Positions 34,776-46,624 are shown, counted from the stretch's first letter. The stretch: DNA of 64,000 nucleotides from Tenrec ecaudatus (GCF_050624435.1 NC_134541.1:11400995-11464994); one strand, 5' to 3'. The notes: generated from the sequence alone by a model not told the origin. Program-made: numbers and translations.

Positions 34776-35042
34776 AATGGGCTTTGTGTGCTGACCAGCA
34801 CTTTCAATTTATACAGCTGAAGAAACCTAACAGGCTGAGGTGACGCTTGCTCCCAAGGGACCCTCCCTCCTCCCCTCCTGCCTGCGGGGCGCCTCCATCA
34901 TTGATCACACCCACGTTTCTTGCTGCTGCTTTTGTTGTAGACTTTTTACATGTGTTGTTTTTCCTTATCCCTCATCTTGCTGTAAACCTGCAAAGCCCTG
35001 AGTAATTAATGTCTCCCTTCTCTCTCTCTCTCTGTATCCCAG

Positions 35043-35156
35043 GTGCTCTTCAACCAGTTCAAGTACTTTTTCAACCTCTATTTCTTACTTCTCGCCTGCT
35101 CCCAGTTTGTTCCAGAAATGAGACTCGGCGCGCTCTATACCTACTGGGTACCCCTG
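35043..35156 (+). CDS. ATP9A: ATP9A coding exon 3 (first transmembrane helix)
   Basis: Encodes 38 residues (about 72-109) from [14 protein letters not shown] to YTYWVPL. It contains TM1 (roughly [16 protein letters not shown]), the short luminal loop EMRLGA and the start of TM2. In P4-ATPases the TM1-TM2 hairpin lines the lipid entry path. Acceptor tgtatcccag is preceded by a long CT tract; donor is gtgagt. Phase is 0 at both ends. The exon's last bases (ccctggtg across the junction) match the start of an AfroSINE that follows immediately, so repeat sequence begins at or within a few bases of the splice site. Confidence 0.97.
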
Positions 35157-35157
35157 G

Positions 35158-35335
35158 TGAGTACATGGTTACTGATCTGTAAGCTTTGGGCTGCTAACCC
35201 AAAGGCTGGCTATTCGAAACCCTCCCCTACCCCAGAGGGAGAAACATGAGGCTATCCATTTCGGTAAAGGTAGACAGCCTCAGAAGCCCTGGGGGGCTCC
35301 GCTCTGCCCTGTAAGAGTGCGATGAGGCCCTTGCA
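35158..35335 (+). mobile_element. AfroSINE abutting exon 3 donor
   Basis: 'gctttgggctgctaacccaa', 'gggagaaacatgaggctatc' and 'ctccgctctgccctgtaaga' are SINE body. Similarity to the SINE head extends leftward to, and apparently into, the splice junction. Confidence 0.82.
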
Positions 35336-35704
35336 GAGTGGTTGGTGAGTTCAAATTGGTGCGGATGTGGTTTCCCAGGGTCCTGAGAAGACTGGAAGCA
35401 GGAATTTCTTTGCCTCCCTTGCTTTTGTGTCTGGAGTGGTGATTGACTTAAGATAAAGTAGATAACCAATGATAATATTTTATTGCATTATTCATGTAAG
35501 AACTGGGGTTCCCATTGGATAGTTCCCATATGAGTTGTTCACTGGTCTTTTTCACCAGGTATCAGCAGGCTCATTAATTGCAGTCTGGTTGTTCCATATC
35601 CTGGACTCTAGTTTCCCTGCCCCGTGCCGCTACCCCCACCCCCAGTATATTTGTGGACCCTTTGGGTCTCACGTAGGTGAATTTATTTGCTTTTGTTTTA
35701 AACT

Positions 35705-36030
35705 TAAAAAAAAATCATTTTATTAGGGGCTCATACAACTCTTATCACAATCCATGCATACATCAATTGTGTAAAGCACATTTGTACATTCATTACCCTC
35801 ATCATTCTCAAAACATTTGCTCGCCACTTAAGCCCCTGGAATCAGCTCCTCATTTTTCCCCTCCCTCCCCCTCCCTCATGAACCCTTGATAATTTATAAA
35901 TTATTATTTTGTCATATCTTGCACTGTCCAGCGACTCCCTTCACCCACTTTTCTGTTGTCTGTCCCCAAAGGAGGAGGTCATATGTCATTGGTTCCCCCT
36001 TTCCACCCCACCCTCCCAGTATTGTTTGTA
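35705..36030 (-). mobile_element. L1-like LINE 3' end
   Basis: 'ttattaggggctcatacaac', 'atcacaatccatgcatacat' and the CCTCCC tract, in reverse orientation after a short poly-T/A junction. Confidence 0.85.
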
Positions 36031-36868
36031 ACATTTCACTGTGGCTTCCGTGAAGGCTTACAGAGCTGGTAATTAGTTTCAGCTCCTTTCCAGCCAGTCC
36101 CTCAGCAGACCACCAGCTACCGGCTTCCTCCCCAACTCCCTGTGCCCCCTCCCTCTCTGTGCAGAGGCTGCTGCTCCTGAGGTCGCTGGTGCCGACTTTC
36201 TGTTTGTAGAGGGGAGTTCTGTTCCAGACCTGAAGGGTGACTGGGGTCTGGGCGTGGGGCGTTACTGGTCCTATTTAGACTGGTAAGTCTGGCCTCTTTT
36301 ATGACGGAGCTTGCTCCACTTTTGCCCCACTGTCTCTAGGAGCTCCCGGTGGCTTCTTAATGGAGCCGCCCGCTCCAGGGCAGCTTCCTGCACGGTGTGC
36401 CAGTCTGTCCTGTCACCACGAGGTGGCCTGGGCGCCGTTCAGGGTGACTGGGTTCGCGAGCTTCTCAGGGAGGAAAGGCGCTCAAGCCACCACACTCGGG
36501 AGACACTCGGGAGTGCCGGAGCTTTTCCAGGTGCATCACCAGGGCCAGGATTCGGCAAAGCTTGTGCCGTCGTCCACGCATTCATTCATTGAGCTGCCTG
36601 CCGGGCATCCTTCCAGCACATACTGGCTGCGTGCTTGCTGTGTGTTGGCAAGGCCCCACTGGACTCGGGGCCGAGTCTGCCTGCCTCCGGGAGCTGTGTC
36701 CCTTGCATTGGTTTCAGAGACAGCGTTTTCTCTTTCGCTCTTTGGAGTCTCCGTGTGACGGGTTGAGGAGGGACAGGACTTGCATCCTGTGTGCACTGAC
36801 CATAACAGGGTGGACCAGCTACTCCAGCCCTTCCCTCGCCGTCTTTTCCACCCTCCCTCCCTTTTTTT
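36030..36868. other. Intron 3 stretch with possible L2 remnant
   Basis: A weak L2-like string near 36580-36670 ('cattcattcattgagctgcc'). Otherwise unassigned. Confidence 0.4.
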
Positions 36869-36869
36869 T

Positions 36870-37045
36870 GAATTTAGCTGCTCACCTCAAGGTCAGTGGT
36901 TCGAATCCACCAGCCGTTCCACAGGAGGAAGATGAGGCTTCCCACTCCCGTAAAGAGTTCCTGTCTCGGAAGCCCACGGGGGCAATTCTCCTCCGTGCTG
37001 TAGGTGACTCTGAGTGGGGATCGCCTCGATGGCAGTGAGTTTTGA
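36870..37045 (+). mobile_element. AfroSINE
   Basis: 'tcgaatccaccagccgttcc', 'gatgaggcttcccactcccg' and 'cgcctcgatggcagtgagtt'. Confidence 0.9.
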
Positions 37046-37059
37046 GTGTTTCCCTGCTC

Positions 37060-38080
37060 CTCCTGTGAGCCAGGCGCTGTGCTGGGGGCTGGGCATGCAG
37101 CAGTGCATGAAGCAGCTCAGACACTGGGGGGGTGATGTGAGGACAGTTCTTTCCTGCTATGATTCATTTGTGAGTGAGAGAAGGTGCCAGACCGGGCAGG
37201 AGGTGGTTTATCTCAGCGTGCCGCCCCACCCCCACCCCTTGGGTAGCAGGCGCTCTTGTCAGGGCCAGGCAGGTGACAGGCGCTGAGTGAATGAGCCTGG
37301 GGGTTACCAGGAAGCGGATGCCTTGACCTGGCAGACGCCAGTGCCCGGGGAAGCCAGTCTTGGGAAGGACTGGGGGGCTCGGGGCTATTGAGGCGTGGGC
37401 AGGTGCTACTCCGCCCCTGCAAGGGACCTGGACCCAGAGCTGCCAGGCCCAAGAGTTAGAAACGGAAGGTTTTATATGAAATGCCCTGATTTCATCTTAG
37501 TCTTGCTTATTGTATGCATCTACCCAATCAAGCTAGGAGTTAGCCATTGATTTACAGGAGCCAGTCTATGACGTGTGTGGGAAGTCTGTGATGTAGACCA
37601 GCAGATGAAATGGACTGTCTGAAGTCCCCCGGTCATCGACCAGACTGCCCTTTAACGTGCTGTTAGCTGAAAGGCAGTCATTCCACCTGCCCTGGCATCT
37701 AAGTCATGAGGACGTAGCAGTGTAAGCATTCTGCTGTAGACACCTCAGAGGTGTATTCCACATGTCCATAGATTGGGACCACAGATGCCCACGAAGGCAG
37801 CCGTGTTTTCTCTCCTGCCCCCATGCCTCTCTGACTTGATTAATACAGCCCACTCTGTGTGCTCCTCCATGGCCCTATTGCCCATCACCCAGCCCTGTAG
37901 CACAATCCCCCATCCCACCACCCAGGCTCGTCTTGGGGTACAGACATTGGCATCCTGCAGCCCCATTTCCATCACACTGGGTGTCTGTGGTGAGTAGAGA
38001 TTTGGGTCACATTTATCATCCCCTTTTCATTCTCAGAGCTAAATATTGGGAGGGGGTAGGGGGTTTGCCAACCAAACTCA
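37060..38080. other. Intron 3 stretch, nothing assigned
   Basis: L2-like 'caggcgctgtgctgggggct' at about 37072. No other feature recognised. Confidence 0.4.
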
Positions 38081-38084
38081 GGCC

Positions 38085-38250
38085 AATTTAGTTGATGTCG
38101 ACTCATACTGACCCTATAGGACAGGGTAGAACTGCCCCTGTGGGTTTCCAAGGCTGTAACTATGTAGAAAGAGAGGCTGGTGGTTTCAAACTGATGACCT
38201 TGCAGTTAGCAAGCCAACTCATAACCACTAATGCCACCAGGGTTCCTCAG
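38085..38250 (-). mobile_element. AfroSINE
   Basis: Reversed copy with 'gttgatgtcgactcatactg', 'accctataggacagggtaga' and 'gccaccagggttcc'. Confidence 0.92.
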
Positions 38251-38579
38251 TATGGTGACAGGCAGGTTGAACTCAGCAGGGATTAAGTGGGGAGAACCAG
38301 CTGGGTCAGAAGAGACAGAATGCCGACTTCTCCTAGAGGAGGGAATGGAGGTTCCTGTGCACTGATGGGGAAAAGGGGTCCTCATTAGACAGACAAGCAC
38401 TTGGGACCCTGCCAGCGGTCACACCAGGATATGAAAAGTGAGTTACAGAGATTGGGGCTCCTTCTTCAGGAGAGGCGTTTGGCATGTCAGGGAGAGCTTT
38501 GGGGGTGTATGTGAAGTGCAGAGAGCAGCATGGCTTCTCTTAAGAAAACAATCAAACAGACAAACCCCAATACACTACC

Positions 38580-38770
38580 TTCTATCCAACGCCAACCCAT
38601 AGCTACCCCCCTGGACCAAGGCGAACTGCCTCACCGGTTTCCAAAGCTGTAAATCTTCACAGAGGCTGAGGCCCTCGTTGTTTTCCTTCAGAGCACCTGG
38701 TGGGCTCAAACCGGCACCTTTCAGTTCGTAGCTGAGCGCTTTGCTGCTGCACCGTCAGGGCGCCTAGGCT
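38580..38770 (-). mobile_element. AfroSINE, diverged
   Basis: 'tttccaaagctgtaaatctt' and 'gtagctgagcgctttgctgc' support a reversed older copy. Confidence 0.78.
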
Positions 38771-38774
38771 GTCA

Positions 38775-39465
38775 TGTTAGAACAGTGCCGTGAGCTGCTG
38801 TTGAGGGGCTCCTGGCTGGTGGCGCGCTGTGCGCAGTGAAACATGACCAGACACCTGGAGGGGATGAGTCACTGGTTCTGGGATACCAGGACCACAGTTT
38901 CGAGGGACCGTTCGGTCAGCCTGGCATCATGCAGTCCATAAAGGCCGTGCTTCCTCCCGCGTGGAATCGGGAAAGCTTAGCAGCCCTGGGAGGTGCACAC
39001 ACTGCTTTGGCCCTGAGATAGACTGGTAGAACCCAAGACCATGGCCCTCAATCATCCTCCAGGTCAATAACTGAACTCGCCCCCATGGCTCAATTTCCAG
39101 CCAAACAGCAGACCGGTCTCCAAGGGGCGCAGTAACACCAGGGAGGTATGAACAGCTAAGAATAGCCCACCCACGTTTGGAGGTCAAGGAGGCAGCCTGT
39201 GCCCTAGGACCCAATTCAGAATGGTTCCGAGACAAGCAGTGGGGCCATGAAACCCAGGTGGGGTTGAGATAGGAGCGTGGCATTAAGAGGATTACAATAC
39301 AAGGGATAAAGCAAAATGGCTTCTGGGTTGTGGACTGAAACACTGACAACCTGCTCTGTGAACCTGCACACTCAATCTACGGCCAACAGTTCACAAAAGC
39401 AAAAAAAGCCAAAGTCGGCCATCCAACCTCATAGCCCAAAGGGTTTGGCTGCATTTTTTTTTTTT
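38775..39465. other. Intron 3 stretch, nothing assigned
   Basis: No recognised gene or repeat. Ends in a T-run at 39454-39466 next to the L1-like target site. Confidence 0.4.
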
Positions 39466-39483
39466 TAGGAATAACAATTTATT

Positions 39484-41889
39484 TATATTTATTTTTTTAC
39501 ATTTTATTAGGGGCTCATACAACTCTTATCACAATCCATACATATACATACATCAATTGTATAAAGCACATCCATACATTCCCTGCCCCAATCATTCTCA
39601 AAGCATTTGCTCTCCACTTAAGCCCTTTGCATCGGGTCCTCTTTTTTTTTTCCCTCCCTCCCCGCTCCCCCCTCCCTCGTGAGCCCTTGCTAATTTGTAG
39701 ATTGTAATTTTGTCATATCTTGCCCTATCCGGAGTCTCCCTTCCCAGCCTTCTCTGCCGTCCATCTCCCAGGGAGGAGGTCACATGTAGATCCTTGTAAT
39801 CAGTTCTCCCTTTCCAACCCACTCACCCTCCACTCTCCCAGCATCGCCCCTCACACCCCTGGTCCTGAAGGCATCATCCACCCCGTACTCCCCGTGTCTC
39901 CAGCCCCCATATGCACCAGTGCACATCCTCTGCCCTATCCAGTCCTGCAAGGTAGAATTCGGATCATGGTATTTGGGGAGAGGAAGCATCCAGGATCTGG
40001 GGGAAAGCTGTGTTCTTCATCGTTACTACACTGCACCCTGACTGACCCATCTCCTCTCCTAAGCCCCCTCTATGAGGGGATCTCCAGTGGCCGACAAATG
40101 GGCTTTGGGGGTCTCCACTCTGCACTTCCCCCTTCATTCACTATGGTATATATATAGATATATATATATATTTTGCATGATGCCTTATACCTGGTCCCTT
40201 TGGCACCTCGTGATCGCACTGGCCGGTGTGCTTCTTCCATGTGGGCTTTTTTGCTTCTGAGCTAGATGGCCGCTTGTTCACCTTCAAGCCTTTAAGACCC
40301 CAGACGCTATCTCTTTTGATAGCCAGTCACCATCAGCTTTCTTTGCCACATTTGCTTATGTACCCGTTTGTCTTCGGCGATCGTATCATGGAGGGGTGCA
40401 GCCAATGATATGACTTTTTGTTCTTTGATGCCTGATAACTGATCCCTTCAGGACCTTGTGATTACACAGGCTGGTGTGTTCTTCCATGTGGGCTTTGTTG
40501 CTTCTGAGCTAGATGGCCGCTTGTTTATCTTCAAGCCTTTAAGACCCCAGACACTATCTCTTTTGATAGCCGGGCACCATCAGCTTTCTTCACCACATTT
40601 ACTTGTTCATCCGCTTTGGTTTCAGCAGTTGTGTCGGGAGGGTGAGCATTGTAGAGTGCCAATTTAATAAAAGAAAGTATTCATGCATTGAGAGAGTGCT
40701 TGAGTAGAGGCCCAAGGTCCTTCCGCCATCTTAATACTAAACCTATAAATGTAGACACAAAGATCTATTTCCCTATCCTCATATATATATTTGCATGTAC
40801 ATGCCTTTGTCTAGACCTCTATAAATACCCTTTGACTCCTAGCTCTTTCCTCCATCTCCCTTGACTTTCCTCCTGCCCTACTACCAAGCTCCGTCCCCAC
40901 CTGGGTTACAGCTATACCTCTTCTTTACGTAACCTTACCCTTGATCATTCCCTACCAGGCCTGCCACTCCCCCCTCACCACCAATTTGGGTCCCATGTTG
41001 TTCCCTTGTCCCTGTGTTTGTTAACACCACTTCCTTACCCCCCTCCCCACTTCCCCCTATCCCAAGTCCCCCCCGGAACTGTCGGTCCTGTTGTTTTTCC
41101 TCCAGATAGTTCATCCAGCCTGTCCTATTCAGACAGACCTGTGGAGACACTAACATGCACGAAAACAAGACAGAGGAAAACAAAGCAACAGTACACAACG
41201 AGACAACAAAACAACAACAACAAACCACTGACAAAGAACAGAACAAAACACATCAAGAAAGAAAAGCTTGTAGTTAGTTCAAGGATCACTTGCTGGCCCT
41301 TAGGAGTGTTTTCCAGTCCAGTCTGTTGGGGCAGCACGCCCTGGCCCCAGAGTCCACTTTCAGCATTCCCTGGGGACCTTGCCGCTCCATTCCCTTGCTG
41401 TTCTGCTGATCTCCCCCAGTGCTTTGCCTCGGTGTGGTGGGGTCAGGTCAGGTGCAATTCCCATACTGTGTCTCCGGTGCTGTCCCCTGTATCACCCTTG
41501 GTCACTGATTGGCATCATTTCTCATAGTGGAGCCAGCCATGTTGTTCTCTCTGTGGACTGGCTGCTCTACTCAGGAACATCATCCTCACGGCCTGGTGGG
41601 CCAGGCTGTGCTCCACTCTCTCCTCCTCCCCCTTCACCTGCTCCCGTGTGCTCTGATCAGATACGTCCCTCTACCGGAGCTGCAGAATCAACATCGTCCT
41701 TTGAAACAAATTCTTCTCAGGGGAGGGGCAGGAATCCACTTAATTTTTGGTGCTGGGGCCAGCCTCCCAGACCTCTCCACTGGTTCCCTACTCCACGCCG
41801 GGATATTGCATTCACACCTTGCGGCACTGGTTTGAAGTCTGGTCCCACTTTCCCTGTGGAGATATAAACAATACCCTCTCCTGGGTGGG
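39484..41889 (-). mobile_element. 5'-truncated L1-like LINE, 2.4 kb, with 17-bp target duplication
   Basis: The 17-mer aggaataacaatttatt occurs at 39467-39483 and 41890-41906, bracketing the insertion. It begins with a T-rich tract (reverse A-tail), then the same 3' terminus as at 35705 and 54890. No reverse-transcriptase frame is visible on either strand, so the whole 2.4 kb seems to be 3'-noncoding or decayed. A (TA)n tract lies at 40147-40170. Confidence 0.88.
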
Positions 41890-41906
41890 AGGAATAACAA
41901 TTTATT

Positions 41907-42360
41907 AATTAAAATTTTTTCATGAAAAATTTTATTATTTAAACATTTCACCTAGCTTATAATTTAATAGCTCGATTATAACAAGAGTTAGGCGATCATC
42001 ACCACAATCAATCCCAGAATATTTTCTTCTTCTCTCCTCCTGCTTGTTGTTAGCTCCCCATTTTCACCTGATTTTTCCTGCCATGCTCCTAAGTCATTAT
42101 TAATCCGGTGACAGACTTTATCGCTTTACCTGTGAATTTCATATGCAGAAAGTCATACAAAAACCAAGCAGGCACCAAATAAACCATACAGCAACAAAAC
42201 AAAACAAACCTCAGAGCCCCAATGAATTGTTAAAATAAATAAATTAAAAAAAAACAAAACAAACAAACAAAAAAAAACCAAACCTCAGTCGGAAAGAAAG
42301 CAGAAATGGTAAATGCTGAAGCAACTTTAAAATGGGTCCAGATGCATGCCAAATGGTGTT
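41907..42360. other. AT-rich stretch, possibly older LINE host sequence
   Basis: A-rich simple sequence at 42230-42280. Possibly an older repeat interrupted by the 39484 insertion; not assigned. Confidence 0.35.
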
Positions 42361-42364
42361 ACAT

Positions 42365-42645
42365 TTTAACCTAACTTGGAAGTACAGCCGGAGTGCTCCT
42401 TAGAGCTAAGGCTTTGTCTTACATACTTTGGACATGTGGTCAGGAGAGACCAGTCCCTGGAGAAGGACATAGAGGGCCAGCGGAGGAGGAGAAGGTCCTC
42501 CAAGAGACGAATTGGCCCCGTGACTGCAACGATGGGTGTAGGCATGATTGGGAGGTGGCGAAGGACGGGGCAGATTCATAGCATAAGGTTGCTTTGGGTC
42601 AGAACTGACCCGATGGCACCCGGCAGCAACATCCTCTGCCCTCAT
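42365..42645 (+). mobile_element. RTE/BovB-type LINE 3' end
   Basis: 'cagccggagtgctccttaga', 'acatactttggacatgtggt', 'gaccagtccctggagaagga' and 'gacccgatggcacccggcag'. One of the clearest RTE 3' ends in the window. Confidence 0.9.
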
Positions 42646-42844
42646 CAAATTTACGGTGATCTCTGCCAGCTGTCTAGGCGATTCACATCCCTGGACACCC
42701 CAGAAGGGCTTCCACGGAGACAATCCGTATGGGGGTTCTGCTAATGGACTCTGGCTTCCACCCCCATCCATTGCCTTCTGCAAAGCAGGTTTTTCGAACG
42801 TAAGCTCTGATATCATTCCCCCCTTCAGATTTGGATTTCATTAT

Positions 42845-43055
42845 TTGCAATCCTGGGATCACACAGGCTGGTGTGCTGCTTCTGTGTGAACTTAGTTGAC
42901 GCCTGACTTAGATGGCTGCTGGTTTTATGACAAGCTTTCAGGACTCAGAGGCTATTCTTTCTGCTAGCCAGGCTCCATCACTAGACTTTGCTACAGCACC
43001 ATCTTTTCAGTGATCCTTTCTTCAGGGTGAGTAGGGAGTAGGTTGGTTGCACTTT
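42845..43055 (-). mobile_element. Old, diverged relative of the L1-like 3' region
   Basis: 'cacaggctggtgtgctgctt', 'ttagatggctgctggtttta' and 'actcagaggctattctttct' parallel, with many changes, the segment at 40200-40620. Confidence 0.6.
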
Positions 43056-43351
43056 AAAAAAAAAATAATCTAAGGAGAATGTTTATTAAGTCTTAACCAG
43101 ATAAAGTCAAGACATGCACATCTTCTGAATTGGAGAGACCATTAGCATGAGGTCATGATGACGTCCAAGGATTGAGGCACAAAGCCACTTAAATAGAACA
43201 AAGAGACTCATGCCTCTGTGGCCCCCAGTACAGTGATCTCCATAGAAAACACACCCAGGCAAGCCCCTGGCCTAATCAGAGCATGTGGCGATAACTCATT
43301 TTCTAATGAACTCTGCCGGAGGGCAAGCCTCTTCACAACTCTGGGCAATGG

Positions 43352-43510
43352 TCAAGGATCCCTGGTGGTGTAGTGCTTACCCATGCATTGGGCTTCGATT
43401 TGAATGGTTGTCAGTTCAAAATTATCAGCAGGTTCACAGGCAAAAGAGTGGGCTTACTATTCTGGTAAAGAGTTACAGTCTCAGAAACCTACTTTTAATG
43501 GATTGACTTT
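43352..43510 (+). mobile_element. AfroSINE
   Basis: 'ccctggtggtgtagtgctta' head and 'aaagagttacagtctcagaa'. The 3' end is truncated or diverged. Confidence 0.82.
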
Positions 43511-43514
43511 CCTG

Positions 43515-45288
43515 GGCCAGTGTCCTCACTGGTATTTTAGCATGATTTTGTCTGCCTCCTGGCTTGCTGGGAGGGTCAGTGAATACCTAAAATGTTTCAG
43601 GAACATTCTCAACATTCTCATTGTAATTTCCAACTCTGGCACTCGTGACCTTATTGTTTATGGGGAGGGTCAAGTTTTCTGTTTTGTTTTTTTTAAATTT
43701 TTATGAGCTTGGTTCTTGGCATTAATGTGTTGGTGGGAGGAATTCTTAGGAGATAAGAGAGATCTTCTATATGATAGTTTGCAGACCAAATAAGAGATCA
43801 GGATTTTCTTGTTGGGTGAGTTCTGGCGGATGTCAGCTCCCATGTGAACACCACCCCAACCAAGATGTGGGGCATGTCTCCCCGCCAACAGTGTTCCCTG
43901 GTGCCTCTTTCCTGTCACCCCGCACCCCCCAGAGGCAACTGTTCCTCTGCCTTCTCTTACCCAGGGGTTAGAGGTGCATCAGTTCTGCAGGTCGGCTTTT
44001 GACGTTTAAGAGGTAGTGGCCCCGGAGATGGCTGGTGATGTGAGACAGGATGGGACATTGCTCAGTCTTGCGCTCTCTCCCTGGTTGTTGGTCCCTTGTC
44101 AACTGCTGTGCGGTGCTGGAAGATGTGCTACGGTGTCTTCAAACACGGTAGCAGATACCATTCTGTGATGATCCATAGGATCTTTTCTAGAAGGCAGTCT
44201 TAGTCTGGAAGCGCTGCAGAAACCTGTTCACCATGGGGTTGACCTGCTGGCATTTGAAATGCCAGGGGCATAGCTTCCAGCATCCCAGAAACGCAGGAGC
44301 CACGCCCGAAACTACACCCTGACTGACGGCTGGTGGATGTTTGAAGGACAACTTTTTAAAAATGCTTAACATCTTCAGAAATGCTTGTGTGTTCCTGGCC
44401 ACCTAGGACTTCTTTCCCAGCTCAGCCAAGATGACCAGTCCTTGAAGATTCTTTCTGAGTATCTGGCTATTAGGAATCGCCTGAATTGGGATTCCCTGTT
44501 TCCTTCTGCTGTGCACAGGGTCCCTCGAGTCAGAACCGACCTGACCACACCTAGCGACAAATTGGAAGGTTGGAATTTCTTTATTTATGGGCTGCATTTG
44601 CACCTCTTTGTAAAGTGTTCAGCTCAGGCTTGGAGGGCCCCAGGCTGGCTGGGAGAGGCCAGGTAGGTAAGTAACAGATTGGAGGCAGGTTCAGTACAGC
44701 GCAGGGCTTCCAGGGCCTCTCTTGGTGTGAGCACCTGCTTTTTATGAACATCCATGGGATTTAGCCGGGTCTAAATAGAGAGAAAGAGAAAGGACAGTTT
44801 TTGCAAAAACAAGCCGAACTCCTGACAGAAAGACAAGCATCAGCTTTGGGGCCCCCTCCCAGAAGACCGCTTCCTCTGTCTTCCTCTGTGTTGTGGCTTT
44901 GTTTTCCAGGCCCGTTTTCCTTTGGCTGAGGTCTTAGTCCGGCCGCTGTGGGGGACTTGAACGAGCGGAGTCTGTTCCCTCACAGGTCAGGAGGCTATAA
45001 GTTCTAATTCAGGTTAGGCTTTCCCTCAGTGGGCTCGAGGGGAAGGCTCTTGACTCTTCTGAGCTCTGTCCCTGGTCTGTGGTCCTGTGGCAAGGTATCT
45101 CTCTTCCCTACCTCGGCTTTGCCCTCCCCTCGCCCTCCCCCTCCCCCTCCCTTTCCTCTTGCTTGTTAATATCTTCTATTATCTCCAAAGACAGGGACTC
45201 AATCGACTCCCTACTGGAAGACCCATTTGCAAATGGGGTTATAACCACAGGGGTCAAGTTTCACAGCACATATTTTGGGGACCTCCTC
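43515..45288. other. Intron 3 stretch, mostly unassigned
   Basis: 44190-44350 ('ttagtctggaagcgctgcag') resembles an interspersed afrotherian repeat I cannot name. Otherwise no gene or repeat recognised. Confidence 0.35.
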
Positions 45289-45289
45289 C

Positions 45290-46045
45290 AGCCTAGGTGT
45301 GGTGGTTGTGGAGGTCATGCATGGTTCTGCTAATGGAAAGGTCAGTGTAAGGTAGTCGAGAGGCGCCAGAGACCAAATCAGTTGAATTAGAGCAAACAGG
45401 CTTTATTGTGGAGAAAATCCTAGCCTGGGCGAAGTCCCGTGGTCCACAGTGTCTGGGCCGAGGGAGTCGCGCCCCAGACTACAGGGGTGGTGCTTATATG
45501 GCCAGGGAACATGTGCCTGGACTGTCTTGAGTCCATATAAGGTAGTCAGGGATTGGGAGATACAGGTATGTCCGGGTTTCTGGAATGTAGGGTTTCTGGA
45601 ATGTAAGGTGTCTTACTGGTTTCGGGTGTATTCGTGCTGGGTGCAGAGCAGTGGGCCGAGAGAACAAAGCGGGCACTGAGCCAAACGGGCCATGCCGGGT
45701 GCAGAGCAGCGGGTTGAGAATAAAGCGAGCCATTAGCCAGCTCTGGTCAGCTCTGCAGGTGTGTGTGGGAGATTCAAGGTCACTCGCTGCTAGTTGTTTC
45801 AGCCAGCTCTGGTCAGTTCCGCGTGGGTGGTCACTTGCTGCTAGAAGCCGGCCTGGTATTGATCCGGCCATACAGTCATCAGTTCAAAATCACTAGCTGC
45901 TTCCCAGGAGGGAGAGAAAGCTTCTTATTCCTATAAAGAGTTGTTACAGTCTCAGGAAACCACTAGGGGGAGCAGTTCTACCTTGTCCTGTGGGGTTGCT
46001 ATGAGTCAAAATCGACTGGATGGTAGCGAGTTTGGTTTTTCAGGT
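45290..46045 (+). mobile_element. AfroSINE split by an LTR
   Basis: The SINE head ends at 45345 ('ggaaaggtcag') and the body resumes at 45875 ('gtcatcagttcaaaatcact'), ending near 'aaaatcgactggatggtagc'. The gap is the LTR at 45346-45874. Confidence 0.88.
45346..45874 (-). mobile_element. ERV solo LTR nested in AfroSINE
   Basis: 529 bp with TGTA...TACA ends. In reverse complement it carries an AATAAA (from 'ctttattg' near 45402). Flanking pentamers gtcag (45341-45345) and gtcat (45875-45879) match 4/5, and joining the flanks restores SINE sequence. Internal duplications include 'gggtttctggaatgta' twice. No viral genes are present. Class uncertain. Confidence 0.82.
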
Positions 46046-46119
46046 TTGTCCAGACGAGTTGTGTCCTTTACTTGTGGTTGGTTGGAAGCAGGATTCAATG
46101 CGATGGCGGTGGGTGTGTG

Positions 46120-46440
46120 TGTCCTGGGCACAAGGTCACTGGTGGCTCACTGGTAGAATTCTCAGCTTCAGTGCAGGAGACCCCCGGCTTGGTTCCAACC
46201 AGCACCCCTCCTGCTGGGCCACATGGTCAGTCAGCGGAGGCCCGCAGATTCTTGTATGTGTCTGTGATGCTGACATGGTTTCAGGCTCTTCCAGACTAAG
46301 GTGGGCTAGGAAGAAAGGCCTGGTCATCCACTTCTGAAAACCAGCCAACAAGACCCTGTGGATCCCACTGGATTTGAGAAGCAATCATTGGGTTGGCTCA
46401 GGACTGGGCAGTACGTGGGTTGCCGAGAGTCAGAGGCTGG
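46120..46440 (+). mobile_element. tRNA-Gly-headed retroposon (possible RTE 5' unit)
   Basis: 46132-46205 resembles tRNA-Gly: A-box-like 'tggctcactggtagaattct' and B-box-like 'gcttggttcc'. The following 'ccagactaaggtgggctagg' segment is non-tRNA and resembles the afrotherian RTE 5' region as I recall it (inference). Confidence 0.6.
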
Positions 46441-46624
46441 CAGACACAGCTAAGGTTGTGTTCTAGATGCACTGTCACTTAAAGGATACTCAGCAGTTTG
46501 CAGGGTTACATTGTATCTTCCAACAGGCGGACTCCTTGTCTCCTGGTCTGTGAGCTGTTTTGCTGGCCCCATCCATGTTCCCCTAGACTCAGAGTGATGT
46601 GGCAGGTGGGAGCAAGGGCCCCCA

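Larger units (their letters stand above)
31564..35042 (+). other. ATP9A: ATP9A intron 2
   Basis: 3.5-kb phase-0 intron. It holds a SINE, an RTE 3' fragment, an NME2-like retropseudogene, an LTR and two adjacent SINEs, then a CT tract before the acceptor. Confidence 0.93.

Noticed and set aside
46132..46205. Functional tRNA-Gly gene
   Set aside because: Several mismatches in stems, no terminator run directly after, and continuous with retroposon sequence.
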